Positions 1 to 9,006 of a DNA stretch of 64,000 nt are shown one piece after another. The stretch lies in the NCBI GenBank assembly GCA_963822705.1, contig CAWGIX010000003.1, positions 1 through 64,000 of the forward strand, given 5' to 3'. Both the position numbers and the translations under genes were made by a program. The stretch is from CAVRQM01 sp963822705. Its GTDB lineage: Bacteria; Pseudomonadota; Alphaproteobacteria; Acetobacterales; Acetobacteraceae. The stretch's first letter is position 1, and every line of letters begins with the position of its first letter. The notes beneath the pieces are model-generated. The model was not told the origin of the DNA, made no database searches, and was given only the letters and a program-made list of their open reading frames with translations.

Positions 1-1
1 C

Positions 2-61
2 CATCCGGCGGAAGCGGCGCCAAAGGTCCGGGCGCTGCTGCGCCGCGCCCCGCAGCAGTGA
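2..61 (+). CDS. C-terminal end of an unidentified protein (partial)
   Basis: An open frame enters from the left edge and ends at TGA 59-61. It gives about 19 residues rich in Ala and Arg that would be the tail of a gene lying mostly outside the window. Its stop lies 15 bases before the end of the opposing sugar-kinase gene, so the two would be convergent. The fragment is too short to identify, and it could equally be non-coding. Confidence 0.25.
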   Translation, partial: HPAEAAPKVRALLRRAPQQ

Positions 62-76
62 GGTGCCGGGAAAGCT

Positions 77-971
77 CTATCGCCGCAGTCCGCCCGCCAG
101 GCGTGCCGCCGCCGCGGCCGCGTCGGGAGAGCGCAGCGTTATCTCGAGGTCCGGCGCGTGCTTGCGGATCGTCTCCAGAATCGCCGGATGCAAGCGCGCA
201 GCCCGGCCCAGCACGGCGACGGGCAGCGCGCCCTCACGCCGCACCAGCGCCAAAGCCAGCCGCCCCAGTTCGGCCCCGGCAGCCCGGAGAATCGCCAGCG
301 CATCGGCATCGCCCGCCTCGGCGGCGTCCGCCACGGCGCGGGCCAGCAGCGCGATCCGGGTGCGGCCGTCGGCATACACGTAGCTGCGCACCGCCTCCCA
401 CGACGGGCCGCCAACGACGCCATAGATCGCCTCCGCCATGGCGCTGGTCCATTCCGGGTCGTCGTCCAGACGGCGATAGAGCCGCTGCAGCGCCGCGCGG
501 CCGATGCCGAACGCGGCACCCTCGTCGTCGATCAACATGCCGCGACCGCCCAGTTGGATGACCGTGCCGTCCGCCCGCACATGCATCCCGACCGCCCCCG
601 TGCCGGCGTAGACAACATGACCTTCGCCCGGCCGGAACGCGGCGTGGTAGGCGATCCACACATCGTCAGCGACCTGTACCGATTTCTGGCGGCACGCGCA
701 GCGCCGCGGCCAGAACCCTCGCCGCCTCCGCAGCCTCCGGCGCCGTGGCCGACAGCCCGGTGATACCGGCTACCACAAGCTGCGGCTGCCGCCCGCCTAG
801 CGCCCCGGCCAGACCCGCCGCCACTTCCGTCAGGCGGGCCTGCTCGCCCGGCTGGGTCAGCAATCCCGACACCGCGCCAAGTTCGCCCGACGCCAGAACC
901 GCGCCGCTCGCGTCGCACAACGCCCAGCGCGTCGCCGTTCCGCCGCCGTCAATGCCCAGGAACGTCTGCAT
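77..971 (-). pseudogene. BadF/BadG/BcrA-type sugar kinase (N-acetylglucosamine kinase-like), frameshifted
   Basis: Member of the ASKHA ATPase family that phosphorylates N-acetylglucosamine or a related sugar, acting in the cytoplasm. The start is ATG 971-969; the protein opens with the phosphate-binding GIDGGGT motif (residues 5-11). The N-terminal half runs in one frame to about 676 and stops at TGA 666-668. The C-terminal half, with a second glycine motif (YAGTGAVG), continues in another frame to TAG 77-79. Reading the spare G near 675 as an insertion restores continuous family-like sequence of about 297 residues. It is divergent from the sugar ABC transporter, suggesting it phosphorylates the imported sugar. 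One indel only, so a sequencing error is as likely as inactivation. Confidence 0.75.
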
Positions 972-988
972 CAAGGTCTTTCGCGTCC

Positions 989-1029
989 GTATTGACAGGC
1001 TGCCTGAAGCGGGTTTTGTGTCGCAATAC
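989..1029 (+). promoter_or_regulatory. Possible promoter and flanking inverted repeat for the sugar ABC operon
   Basis: A consensus-like -35 box TTGACA lies at 992-997 in the gap between the divergent kinase and transporter genes; the matching -10 around 1014-1019 (TTTTGT) is weak. The hexamers GTATTG (989-994) and CAATAC (1024-1029) are exact reverse complements that bracket this stretch. They could be operator half-sites for a sugar-responsive regulator. No regulator gene lies next to it, so this is a tentative call. Confidence 0.3.
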
Positions 1030-1068
1030 CGGAGCCCTCCAGGCGGCGACGGGGGGAGAAACGCCAAC

Positions 1069-2613
1069 TTGACACCCGATTCCCACCCCCAGCCCGTGCT
1101 GACCATGAAAGGTATATCCAAAACCTTTCCGGGCGTGCGCGCGCTGAACAATGTGCAGCTCACGATCTACCCGGGCGAGGTTCATGCCTTGATGGGCGAG
1201 AACGGTGCCGGAAAATCGACGCTGATGAAAATCTTATCCGGCGCCTACCGGGCCGATCCCGGCGGCGAGATCGCCATCAACGGCCAGCCCGTGACCATCG
1301 ACGGCCCGCTCGCCGCGCGGGCGGCGGGGGTGGCGATCATCTATCAGGAACTCGCGTTGGCCCCGAACCTCACCGTGGCCGAAAACATCTATCTGGGACG
1401 CGAGCCCAGCAACGGGCCGATGGTCGATCGCGCGCAGATGGAGACCGGCTGTGCCGACGTTCTGAAACGTCTCGGCGCCGAGTTCGGCCCGAACAGTCTG
1501 GTGGGCGACCTGTCGATTGCCGAGCGGCAGATGGTGGAAGTGGCCCGTGCCATCCACGCCAACAGCCGCATCCTGGTGATGGACGAGCCGACCACGGCGC
1601 TGTCGTCGCGCGAGACGGACGCGCTGTTCATCATCATCAAGCGGCTTCGGGCCGAGGGCTTGGCCATTATCTACATCAGCCACCGCATGGCCGAGGTCTA
1701 TGCGCTCGCCGATCGGGTTACCGTGCTGCGCGACGGCGGCTATGTCGGCACGTTGGAGCCGGGCAAGGTCGGACCCGAGGCGATCGTGCGCATGATGGTC
1801 GGCCGCGACCTGTCCAGCTTCTATAAAAAGGAGCACGGCGCCGAGGCGGCCGAACAGGGTGCGACAGTGCTGGAAGTGAGAAATCTCGCTGACGGCAGGC
1901 GGGTGAAAGGCTGTAGCTTCGAATTGCATGCAGGAGAGGTTCTGGGGCTGGCCGGCCTGGTCGGTGCCGGACGTACCGAACTTGCGCGCCTGATCTACGG
2001 TTCCGAGCCACGCACCAGCGGGGAAGTTCGGCTGAACGGCAAGCCAGTCACGTTCAACGGCCCCGGCGAGGCGCTCGATACGGGCATCGCCTACCTGACC
2101 GAGGACCGCAAGGCACAGGGCCTGTTCCTGGACATGACGGTCAATGAGAACGTCAATCTGGGCGTGATCGGACGCGATGCCGGGCCGGGCGGCTGGCTTG
2201 ATCGCGCCCGCGCCTGGCGCCGGGCAGTCAATGCGATCAAGGCGCTGACAATCCGCGTGCCCGGCCCGGAATACGCGGTAGGGGGCCTGTCTGGAGGCAA
2301 CCAGCAGAAGGTGCTGCTGTCGCGGCTGCTGGAGACCGAGCCGAAAGTGCTGATTCTGGATGAGCCGACGCGCGGCGTGGATATCGGCGCGAAATCGGAA
2401 ATCTATCGGATCATCGATGACTTGGCAAAGAGCGGCGTCGCGGTTCTGGTGATCAGCTCGGAGCTTCCCGAGGTCGTCGGCATCTGCGACCGGGTGGTGG
2501 TAATGCGCGAAGGACACATAACCGGCGAAGTGGGGGGTGCCACCGGCATTCCAATCACGGAGGAAACAATCATGGCCCGCGCAACCGGCGTCGCATTGGA
2601 GGCCGCAGCATGA
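1069..2613 (+). CDS. Sugar ABC transporter ATP-binding protein (RbsA/XylG/MglA type, two ABC domains)
   Basis: Energises import of a monosaccharide by the periplasmic-binding-protein system encoded next to it. About 514 residues, normal for the double-ATPase family. The first domain has Walker A GENGAGKST (residues 43-51), a signature near LSIAERQMVEVA and Walker B ILVMDEPTTAL. The second has a degenerate P-loop (GLVGAGRTE), signature LSGGNQQK and Walker B VLILDEPTRGVD, the asymmetry typical of RbsA-like proteins. The start is taken as TTG 1069, with a purine-rich GGGGGGAGAA about eight bases upstream; GTG 1096 and ATG 1105 are alternatives. The stop overlaps the permease ATG (ATGA). Substrate is not determined by sequence. 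Confidence 0.93.
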   Translation: MTPDSHPQPVLTMKGISKTFPGVRALNNVQLTIYPGEVHALMGENGAGKSTLMKILSGAYRADPGGEIAINGQPVTIDGPLAARAAGVAIIYQELALAPNLTVAENIYLGREPSNGPMVDRAQMETGCADVLKRLGAEFGPNSLVGDLSIAERQMVEVARAIHANSRILVMDEPTTALSSRETDALFIIIKRLRAEGLAIIYISHRMAEVYALADRVTVLRDGGYVGTLEPGKVGPEAIVRMMVGRDLSSFYKKEHGAEAAEQGATVLEVRNLADGRRVKGCSFELHAGEVLGLAGLVGAGRTELARLIYGSEPRTSGEVRLNGKPVTFNGPGEALDTGIAYLTEDRKAQGLFLDMTVNENVNLGVIGRDAGPGGWLDRARAWRRAVNAIKALTIRVPGPEYAVGGLSGGNQQKVLLSRLLETEPKVLILDEPTRGVDIGAKSEIYRIIDDLAKSGVAVLVISSELPEVVGICDRVVVMREGHITGEVGGATGIPITEETIMARATGVALEAAA

Positions 2614-3644
2614 GCGAAGCCACCACTACAGTCGGCCCGGCAACCGCCGAGGCCCGCGCGCAGCAGCATAAGCAGACGATGCGGGCGATCTTCCGCTCGA
2701 TCGGCATGCTGCCGGTGCTGATCGCGCTCGGGCTGCTGATCTGGGGCCTGGAAGTCTACCTGAGCGGCGAGAGCCGCTTCGTGACCTGGCAGAACATGTC
2801 GATCGTTCTGCAGCAGGCCTCGGTCAATGCGGTGCTGGCGGCGGGCATGACGTTCGTCATCCTGACCGGCGGCATCGACCTGTCGGTGGGCTCGATCCTG
2901 GCCGCCTCCGCCATGTTGGGGCTGATCGTCTCTACCCATGCCGGCGCGGCCTGGATTCCAGCGGCGATGATCATGGGGGTGGTGATCGGCCTGGGTAACG
3001 GGGCGTTGATCGCGTTTCTGCGTCTGCCACCGTTCATCGTCACGTTGGGCAGCCTGACCGCGGTGCGCGGCTTTGCCCGCCTGCTCGGCAACGACACCAC
3101 CGTGTTCAACTCCGACCTGCCCTTGGCCGTGCTCGGCAACGGCGCGCTGCCGCTGCCGGGTGGCTACTCGCTCCCCTACCTGGTGGTGATCGCGTTCCTC
3201 GTGATTCTGGGATCGTGGCTGATCCTGCGCCGAACCGTATTGGGCGTGCACATCTATGCGGTGGGCGGGAACGAGGCGGCGGCCCGGCTGTCGGGCATAA
3301 AGGTCCCAAGGATCCTGCTGTTCGTCTACGGTGCATCCGGCCTGCTGGCCGGAGTCGGCGGCGTCATGCAAGCGGCGCGGCTGTTCGCTGCCAACGGCCT
3401 GCAACTTGGCCAAAGCTACGAACTGGACGCGATTGCGGCCGTGATCGTGGGCGGCACCAGTTTTGTGGGCGGCATCGGCAGCATCTGGGGCACGCTGATC
3501 GGCGCGCTCATCATTGCCGTGCTGAATAACGGCCTGATCCTGCTCGGCGTTCCGGATGTTTGGCAGTACATCGTCAAGGGCGGCGTGATCATCGGCGCGG
3601 TCACTCTCGACCGTATCCGTCTGCGCGGCTCGGCGCGCACCTGA
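2610..3644 (+). CDS. Sugar ABC transporter permease (RbsC type)
   Basis: Inner-membrane channel subunit of the ribose/xylose/galactose importer family (BPD_transp_2). The 344 residues begin with a hydrophilic 25-residue N-terminus followed by a series of hydrophobic segments. It contains the family-typical stretch TGGIDLSVGS around residue 88 and a repeat of this motif (GGTSFVGGIGSIWGT) near residue 285. It starts with a 4-base ATGA overlap with the ATPase gene, so translational coupling is likely. It should dimerise and pair with the double ATPase and the binding protein encoded just downstream. Confidence 0.93.
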   Translation: MSEATTTVGPATAEARAQQHKQTMRAIFRSIGMLPVLIALGLLIWGLEVYLSGESRFVTWQNMSIVLQQASVNAVLAAGMTFVILTGGIDLSVGSILAASAMLGLIVSTHAGAAWIPAAMIMGVVIGLGNGALIAFLRLPPFIVTLGSLTAVRGFARLLGNDTTVFNSDLPLAVLGNGALPLPGGYSLPYLVVIAFLVILGSWLILRRTVLGVHIYAVGGNEAAARLSGIKVPRILLFVYGASGLLAGVGGVMQAARLFAANGLQLGQSYELDAIAAVIVGGTSFVGGIGSIWGTLIGALIIAVLNNGLILLGVPDVWQYIVKGGVIIGAVTLDRIRLRGSART

Positions 3645-3684
3645 ACTCGGCTTTGCGTCCAATCAAGGAAGGAAACACACGACC

Positions 3685-4623
3685 ATGCTGAAGAAGACCC
3701 TGCTCGCCGGCGCGGCCTTGTGCCTGTCGCTTGCGGCCGCCCAGGCCAAAGAACTGAAGTCGCTCGGCATCTCGCTCGGTTCGCTAGGCAATCCCTTCTT
3801 CATTGCGCTGTCCAAGGGCGCCACCGACGAGGCGAAGACCAGCGACCCGAACGTCAAGGTGACGACGTTGGGCTTCGACTACGACCTCGGCAAGCAGTTC
3901 ACTCAGATCGACAATTTCATCGCCGCCGGTGTCAGCATGATCCTGCTGAACCCGGGCGATCCGCATGCCATCGGCCCGGCTATCAAGAAGGCGGAGGCGG
4001 GCGGTATTCCCGTAGTGGCGGTCGATACGGTGGCGGAGAATGCCGACGCAACCGTGGCTACCAACAACGTGCAGGCCGGCGAGATCGCCTGCCAATATTT
4101 GGTGGATCACCTGAATGCCAAGGGTAACATCCTGATTGTCAATGGGCCGCAGGTCTCGTCGGTCATCGACCGCGTCAAAGGCTGCAAGGATGTACTGGCG
4201 AAGAATTCCGGCATGAAGCTGCTCAGCTCCGACCAGGACGCCAAGGGCTCTCGCGACGGCGGCCTGGCGGTCGGCCAGACGCTGCTGACGCGGTTCGCGC
4301 ATATCGACGGCGTGTTCTCGATCAACGATCCGCAGTCCATCGGTTTCGCCCTGGCCGCCAAGCAGCAGAATCGCAGCGAGTTCATCATAACCTCGGTCGA
4401 CGGGTCGCCGGACATCGAGGCCGCGCTGAAGGACCCGAACATGGCGCTGATTAAGGCGTCGGCGAGCCAGGACCCGTATGCCATGGCCCGCAAGGCGGTG
4501 GCGATCGGGATCCAGATCCTGAACGGGCAAAAGCCAGCAGAGAAGGTGACGCTGCTGCCGTCGGTGCTGGTGACTCGGGAGAACGTGCAGGACTACAAGG
4601 GCTGGACATCCCCGCGGTCATAA
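3685..4623 (+). CDS. Periplasmic sugar-binding protein of the ABC transporter (RbsB type)
   Basis: Captures the sugar in the periplasm and delivers it to the permease. The protein has 312 residues with a clear signal peptide (KK, hydrophobic core, cleavage after AQA near residue 21). The mature part is a type I periplasmic binding protein fold (Peripla_BP_4): alternating hydrophobic strands, an INNP-like segment (SINDPQSIG), and SVDGSPD near the C-terminus, typical for ribose/xylose binders. A GGAAGGAAA ribosome-binding site precedes the ATG. It is third in the operon, 40 bases after the permease, and a strong terminator follows. Confidence 0.92.
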   Translation: MLKKTLLAGAALCLSLAAAQAKELKSLGISLGSLGNPFFIALSKGATDEAKTSDPNVKVTTLGFDYDLGKQFTQIDNFIAAGVSMILLNPGDPHAIGPAIKKAEAGGIPVVAVDTVAENADATVATNNVQAGEIACQYLVDHLNAKGNILIVNGPQVSSVIDRVKGCKDVLAKNSGMKLLSSDQDAKGSRDGGLAVGQTLLTRFAHIDGVFSINDPQSIGFALAAKQQNRSEFIITSVDGSPDIEAALKDPNMALIKASASQDPYAMARKAVAIGIQILNGQKPAEKVTLLPSVLVTRENVQDYKGWTSPRS

Positions 4624-4642
4624 TTTGACCCAGGTCTGAGCG

Positions 4643-4671
4643 GGGCGCCGGCAGTCGGCCGGCGCCCTTTT
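4643..4671 (+). terminator. Rho-independent terminator after the sugar ABC operon
   Basis: A perfect 10-bp GC-rich stem (4643-4652 with 4658-4667) closes a 5-base loop and is followed directly by TTTT. It lies 20 bases after the binding-protein stop and 18 bases before zwf, so zwf probably has separate expression or read-through only. Confidence 0.85.
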
Positions 4672-4689
4672 CTGTGGGCGGAGGCAGGC

Positions 4690-6182
4690 ATGGTGGCGCG
4701 CGTCATCGCGGTCGATCCGTTCGACCTGGTCATCTTCGGCGCCACCGGCGATCTGGCCACGCGCAAGCTGATCCCGGCGATGTATTTCCGCGATCTGGCT
4801 GGCCAAATCCCGAACGAGTGCCGCATTTTCGGCACCGCGCGCCGGCCGCTCTCGGAGCACGATTTCCGGGCGACTGCATTTGCGGCCATCGAGGAACACG
4901 TCAAGCCGGAGGACCGCACCGACGACCAAGTGGCGCACTTTTTGGATCGGCTGCACTACGTGCAGGTCGATGCGGCCGGTACGAAGGGCTGGACGGATTT
5001 GCGTGAGGCTCTCGCCGACGAGCCCGAACGCATCCGACTGTTCTACCTGGCTACTGCTCCCGATTTGTTCGGCCCGGTGTGCGGAAAACTCGGGGAATAC
5101 GGGCTGGCGACGCCGAACAGCCGGGTGATCGTCGAAAAGCCGATCGGCAAGAGCTTGGACAGTCCGCCGGGCGGTCAACGACGCGATCGGGGAAGTGTTT
5201 CCCGGAGCAGCGGGTCTATCGCATCGATCATTATCTCGGCAAGGAGACGGTGCAGAACCTGATGGCGTTGCGCTTCGCCAACGCCCTGTTCGAGCCGGTC
5301 TGGAACGCCGCACATATCGATCATGTGCAGATCACGGTGGCCGAGACGCTCGGCGTCGAGGGGCGCGCCGGCTATTACGACACCGCCGGCGCGCTGCGCG
5401 ACATGGTGCAGAACCACATGCTGCAGCTGCTTTGCCTCGATCGCCATGGAGCCGCCGACCTCGTTCGACGGCCGATGCGGTGCGCGACGAGAAACTGAAG
5501 GTGCTGCAAGTCGCTGGTGCCGATCACGCACGGACAATGCGTCGACGCGACACGGTGCGCGGCCAATACCGCGCCGGGCGCCTCCGACCGGCGGAGCCGG
5601 TGCCCGGCTATCTCGAGGAGATCGGCAGAGGCGTCGAGCCGCACCGAAACCTTCGTCGCCATCAAGGCCGACATCGCCAACTGGCGCTGGGCCGGCGTGC
5701 CGTTCTATCTGCGCACCGGCAAACGGCTGCCGCCGCGCGTCTCCGAGATCGTGGTCACTTTCCGGCCCGATGCCGCACTGCGATGTTCGGCAATGCGGCA
5801 GGCCCGATCCAGGCCAATCGGCTGGTGATCCGGCTGCAGCCGGACGAGGGCGTGCAAGCTCTGGCTGATGATCAAGGACCCGGGTCCGGGCGGCATGCGG
5901 CTGCAGCACGTGCCGCTCGACATGAGCTTCGCCGAGGCCTTTACCGTGCGCAATCCGGATGCCTATGAGCGCCTGGTCATGGACGTGATGCGCGGCAACC
6001 AGACGCTGTTCATGCGCCGCGACGAGGTGGAGGCCGCCTGGACCTGGATCGATCCGATCCTCGACGCCTGGACCGCTCGCGGCGAGGCGCCGAAGCCATA
6101 TACCTCCGGCACCTGGGGACCGTCGGCCGCCATTGCGCTGATCGAGCGCAACGGGCGGACCTGGCACGAGGACGCGGATTAG
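4690..6182 (+). pseudogene. zwf: Glucose-6-phosphate 1-dehydrogenase, interrupted by about eight frameshifts
   Basis: Zwf oxidises glucose-6-phosphate to 6-phosphogluconolactone with NADP, the entry to the pentose-phosphate and Entner-Doudoroff pathways. The N-terminus has the nucleotide-binding IFGATGDLA motif, and the active-site segment RIDHYLGKE is intact near 5218. Family sequence then continues through VQITVAET, GYYDT, RTGKRLPP and MSFAEAF to TAG 6180-6182. It repeatedly changes frame, near 5172, 5202, 5437, 5469, 5507, 5540, 5635, 5780 and 5858. Nearly every break looks like one inserted base (for example CTG-C-AAG and GTG-C-AAG), and no substitution-type stops appear. The pattern fits local sequence error or very recent decay. 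Confidence 0.85.
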
Positions 6183-6244
6183 CCGCCCGGCAGTGTTGCC
6201 GTTTAGCAGTTGACCGGACGAATGCCGGGCAACTGCCTCTCGCG

Positions 6245-7884
6245 TCAGGTCATCGCGGATGCAGCCTTCTTCTGCAGCCTCAGAATCCGCGCCATGGCGA
6301 CGTGGTCCGATACGGCACTGTCGTACATGTGCGCCAGATAGGCTTTCAGCGCCGTGCGTGAGCCGCCATCCAGATAGATCATGTGGCCGGAGGGGAAATA
6401 GGCGATGGTCAGGTTCTGCCGCACCGTTCCGTCCTTCAGCGGCATGTTGTGCAGGTCCATCGTAGTCTGGAAGAACGGCGTCACCAATCATAGTAGCCGT
6501 TCGCGGACAGCACTTTGAGATCGACATTCAGGCTCATCGTCGCCGCAAGATCGCCCGCAGTATAGAGAATCACATTGCCCTTGGAGTCGATCCCCTTCTC
6601 GGCGCCGGTGGGGTCGGTGTGATGGAAATCCCAGTTTGCAAAAGCCTGGTCATTCAGATCGGTAAACGCCGAGGTGGAGGTGAACCTCAGGTCGTCGTTG
6701 AGGTAGCTGTTCCACATCGCGGTATAGACGCCGTTCACTGCCGTCATGGTGGGATCGTTACCGCCGGATTTCGGATCGATGCGTGCCGCAATGCCGGTGT
6801 CGATGCCGGTCGCGCGCCCATCATAGGCGCCCAACGCCAGCCCCTTGTCCTGCAGCAAGGTCAGCAGGAACAGCGCCGTCCCGCGGTCGTCCGCCGCGGA
6901 AACATTGAGCGACCAGCTCGTCAAGGTGGTCTCGTCGATGCCGATATCTGCGCTGAGTTGCTTCACCGTTGCCGGGTCTGCTTTGGGGAAGGCCTGCAGT
7001 GCGGCCAGGTATTCGGTCTTGGCGAACTGCGACGCCTGCAAGGCATAGGAAGCCAGGTCCTTGGGCGGCGGCTGCACCGAAATTTTTGCGTGATACCAGG
7101 CGTCCGCCGCCCAGGTCGGCAGCAATCCGATCGGGTTGCCGGCCTGCGAATAGTCCAGGATGGACGATACCAGGGTCACCCCGTTCAAATCCACGCCGTC
7201 CTCGTGCAACAGGTAGGACAGCACGGAGGTGCGCGGCGTGCCATAGGATTCGCCGAACAGGAATTTTGGCGAGTTCCAGCGGTCGTACTTGGTCAGGTAG
7301 CGCTTGATAAACTGGCGCAACGATCCCGCGTCCTGGTCGACGCCCCAGAAATCCTTGTTCACGTGTGGCGCGATCGCCGCCGAGTAGCCGGTGCCGACCG
7401 GGTTGATGAACACCAGGTCGCTGCGGTCGATCAGGCTGTCGGTATTGGTTTCGATGGTATAGGGCGCCGGCGGGGTGAAACTCGGCAGCGACGTGCGTAT
7501 GCGCATGGGCGCGAACGACCCCAGCAAGACATACACGGAGGATGAGCCTGGGCCGCCGTTGTAGAAGAACGTCACCGGCCGCGAACTGAGCGTCGCTCCG
7601 TCCATGGTGAACGCCACGAAAAAGATTTTTGCGGCCGGCTTGGAGCTGCTCGGGTCTACCGTCACCAGATGCCCAACGGTAGCAGTGTAATAGATACTCT
7701 TTCCGTTCAGCACGATCTCGTGGTGGGTGACGGCAAACCCTTCAGTCGTGTCGGTAACGGAGTCTTGCGGCCCGTTGCCGTAGGCCACCGTGTCCGTGAA
7801 GGGCTGGTCCTGCTCCGCCGTCCGGACCGGCTGCACGGCCGGATCCAGCACGAGGTGCCCGCGCGCAAATGGTTCTTGTGCCAC
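6245..7884 (-). pseudogene. Serine carboxypeptidase, peptidase family S10, frameshifted near the C-terminus
   Basis: Secreted or periplasmic carboxypeptidase of the alpha/beta-hydrolase fold. The start is taken as GTG 7884 because GAGGAGAG lies eight bases upstream and longer frames would run into the NUDIX gene. The oxyanion region (NGGPGSSS, residues 109-116) and nucleophile motif GESYGT (Ser about 213) are present. The catalytic Asp (GYYD) is the last motif before the frame ends at TGA 6481. The rest (LVTPFF...SGHMIYL with catalytic His) follows in another frame to 6245. A single missing T near 6486 explains the break, which separates the Asp from the His. No signal peptide is obvious at the chosen start. 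Confidence 0.8.
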
Positions 7885-7975
7885 CTCTTTCTCTCTCCTC
7901 GATCCCCGGCTGCAAAAAGGGTTCGGGCCGTCATACCGCACACGAAGGCATGACTGGAAACACGTTTTCGATACA

Positions 7976-8611
7976 TCACTCGAACTCGGTGGGAAGCTTC
8001 GGATCGCGCCGATGTGCGAACATCCGGTGCAACTGGTGCGGCAGCACCCGGCCGGTGGACAAGTCCGCCGGCAACGCATCCTCAGCAAAAAAAGCCACCT
8101 CGCTGGTCTCCAAGCTGGGCGTGGCTTCTCCGCCCATGACCTCGCAGATGTAAAATAGTTTTGCCGCGCTGAAAAACGCCGGCGTGTGGCCCTGACGCGT
8201 GCGATCCCAAACCGCCGCGCATTTCAGCACCCGGACCGCAAAGCCGCTTTCCTCGCGCACTTCCTTGACCACGCACTCGGCCGGGGAACAATTCACGTCG
8301 GCCCAGCCGCCCGGCAGCGTCCAGCGGCCGGCATCCTGCACCTCGCGCACCATCAGGATGCGCCCCGCCTGGTCGAAGCAGGCGCCGCGCACGTCGATTT
8401 TCGGGGTGGCGTATCCCGTTTCGCCGGCGAACAGCCCCAGCAGCACCGCCGAATCCACGCCGGTCCGCGCCGCCGCCATCCGCGCAGCCAGAACGCGCAG
8501 CGCCTCGTAACGCTCACGGTCGTACGGGTCGCGCGTGAAGGCGAGCCCGGTCTGTGCGATGGCCTGAACCTCGCGCACCCAGCCCAGCCAATCCGGCTCC
8601 AAAGCGCTCAC
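7976..8611 (-). CDS. NUDIX hydrolase with N-terminal NUDIX_N-type domain (ADP-ribose pyrophosphatase-like)
   Basis: Hydrolyses a nucleoside diphosphate linked to another moiety, probably ADP-ribose by similarity. About 211 residues: an alpha-helical N-terminal domain of about 65 residues, then the NUDIX fold. The NUDIX box at about residues 101-124 keeps the metal-binding KEVREESG core. It has Cys where the first box Glu is usual, and Lys for the usual Arg. The start GTG 8611-8609 overlaps the thioesterase stop (GTGA), which rules out the longer upstream frame. It is last in the lepB operon, so it is likely co-transcribed. Activity with the altered box is uncertain. Confidence 0.85.
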   Translation of the reverse strand: MSALEPDWLGWVREVQAIAQTGLAFTRDPYDRERYEALRVLAARMAAARTGVDSAVLLGLFAGETGYATPKIDVRGACFDQAGRILMVREVQDAGRWTLPGGWADVNCSPAECVVKEVREESGFAVRVLKCAAVWDRTRQGHTPAFFSAAKLFYICEVMGGEATPSLETSEVAFFAEDALPADLSTGRVLPHQLHRMFAHRRDPKLPTEFE

Positions 8612-9006
8612 TCGTCGGGGAGCGGCCGCGGCCGGCGATCCTCGCCCAGCGCCACGAACACGAATGTTGCGGCCGTAACCCGAGTGATCGTGTCGGCGTG
8701 CCGGGAGCGCTTCCAGGCTTCCACGGCGACGCGCATGGAACTGCGGCCGGTGGCGATGATCCGGGCATAGATCGTCACCTCTTCGCCGACCGCGACCGGG
8801 TGCAGGAACGTCATTCCCTCCACCGCGACCGTAGCCGCCCGGCCGCGGGCGCGGCGCAGCGCCACGGCACCGCCGGCCAGGTCCATCTGAGCCATGATCC
8901 AGCCGCCGAAAATGTCGCCATTGGCGTTGGTGTCGGCCGGCATGGGGATGGTGCGAATGGCCAGTTCGCCGGTCGGGTGCTCGGCGGCGCCGGGCTGCAG
9001 GCTCAT
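8608..9006 (-). CDS. Acyl-CoA thioesterase, hotdog fold (YciA-like)
   Basis: Hydrolyses acyl-CoA thioesters in the cytoplasm. The 132 residues match the YciA/BACH family: MPADTNANGDIFGGW with the catalytic Asn/Asp region near residues 22-36, then VEGMTFLHPVAVGE and a VALGEDRRPRPLP tail typical of this group. The ATG overlaps the era stop by four bases (ATGA), and the stop overlaps the NUDIX start. It is probably translationally coupled within the lepB-rnc-era operon. Substrate chain length cannot be inferred. Confidence 0.9.
   Translation of the reverse strand: MSLQPGAAEHPTGELAIRTIPMPADTNANGDIFGGWIMAQMDLAGGAVALRRARGRAATVAVEGMTFLHPVAVGEEVTIYARIIATGRSSMRVAVEAWKRSRHADTITRVTAATFVFVALGEDRRPRPLPDE

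Noticed and set aside
1234..2517. Long open frame on the minus strand (427 codons) opposite the sugar ABC ATPase
   Set aside because: The plus-strand gene has both ABC domains with all motifs; the antisense frame is His/Gln/Arg-rich without any family feature, typical for GC-rich antisense.
2403..3662. Minus-strand open frame (419 codons) opposite the permease gene
   Set aside because: Its composition (Gln, Asp, His, Arg) mirrors a membrane-protein gene read backwards, and no start signal is seen.
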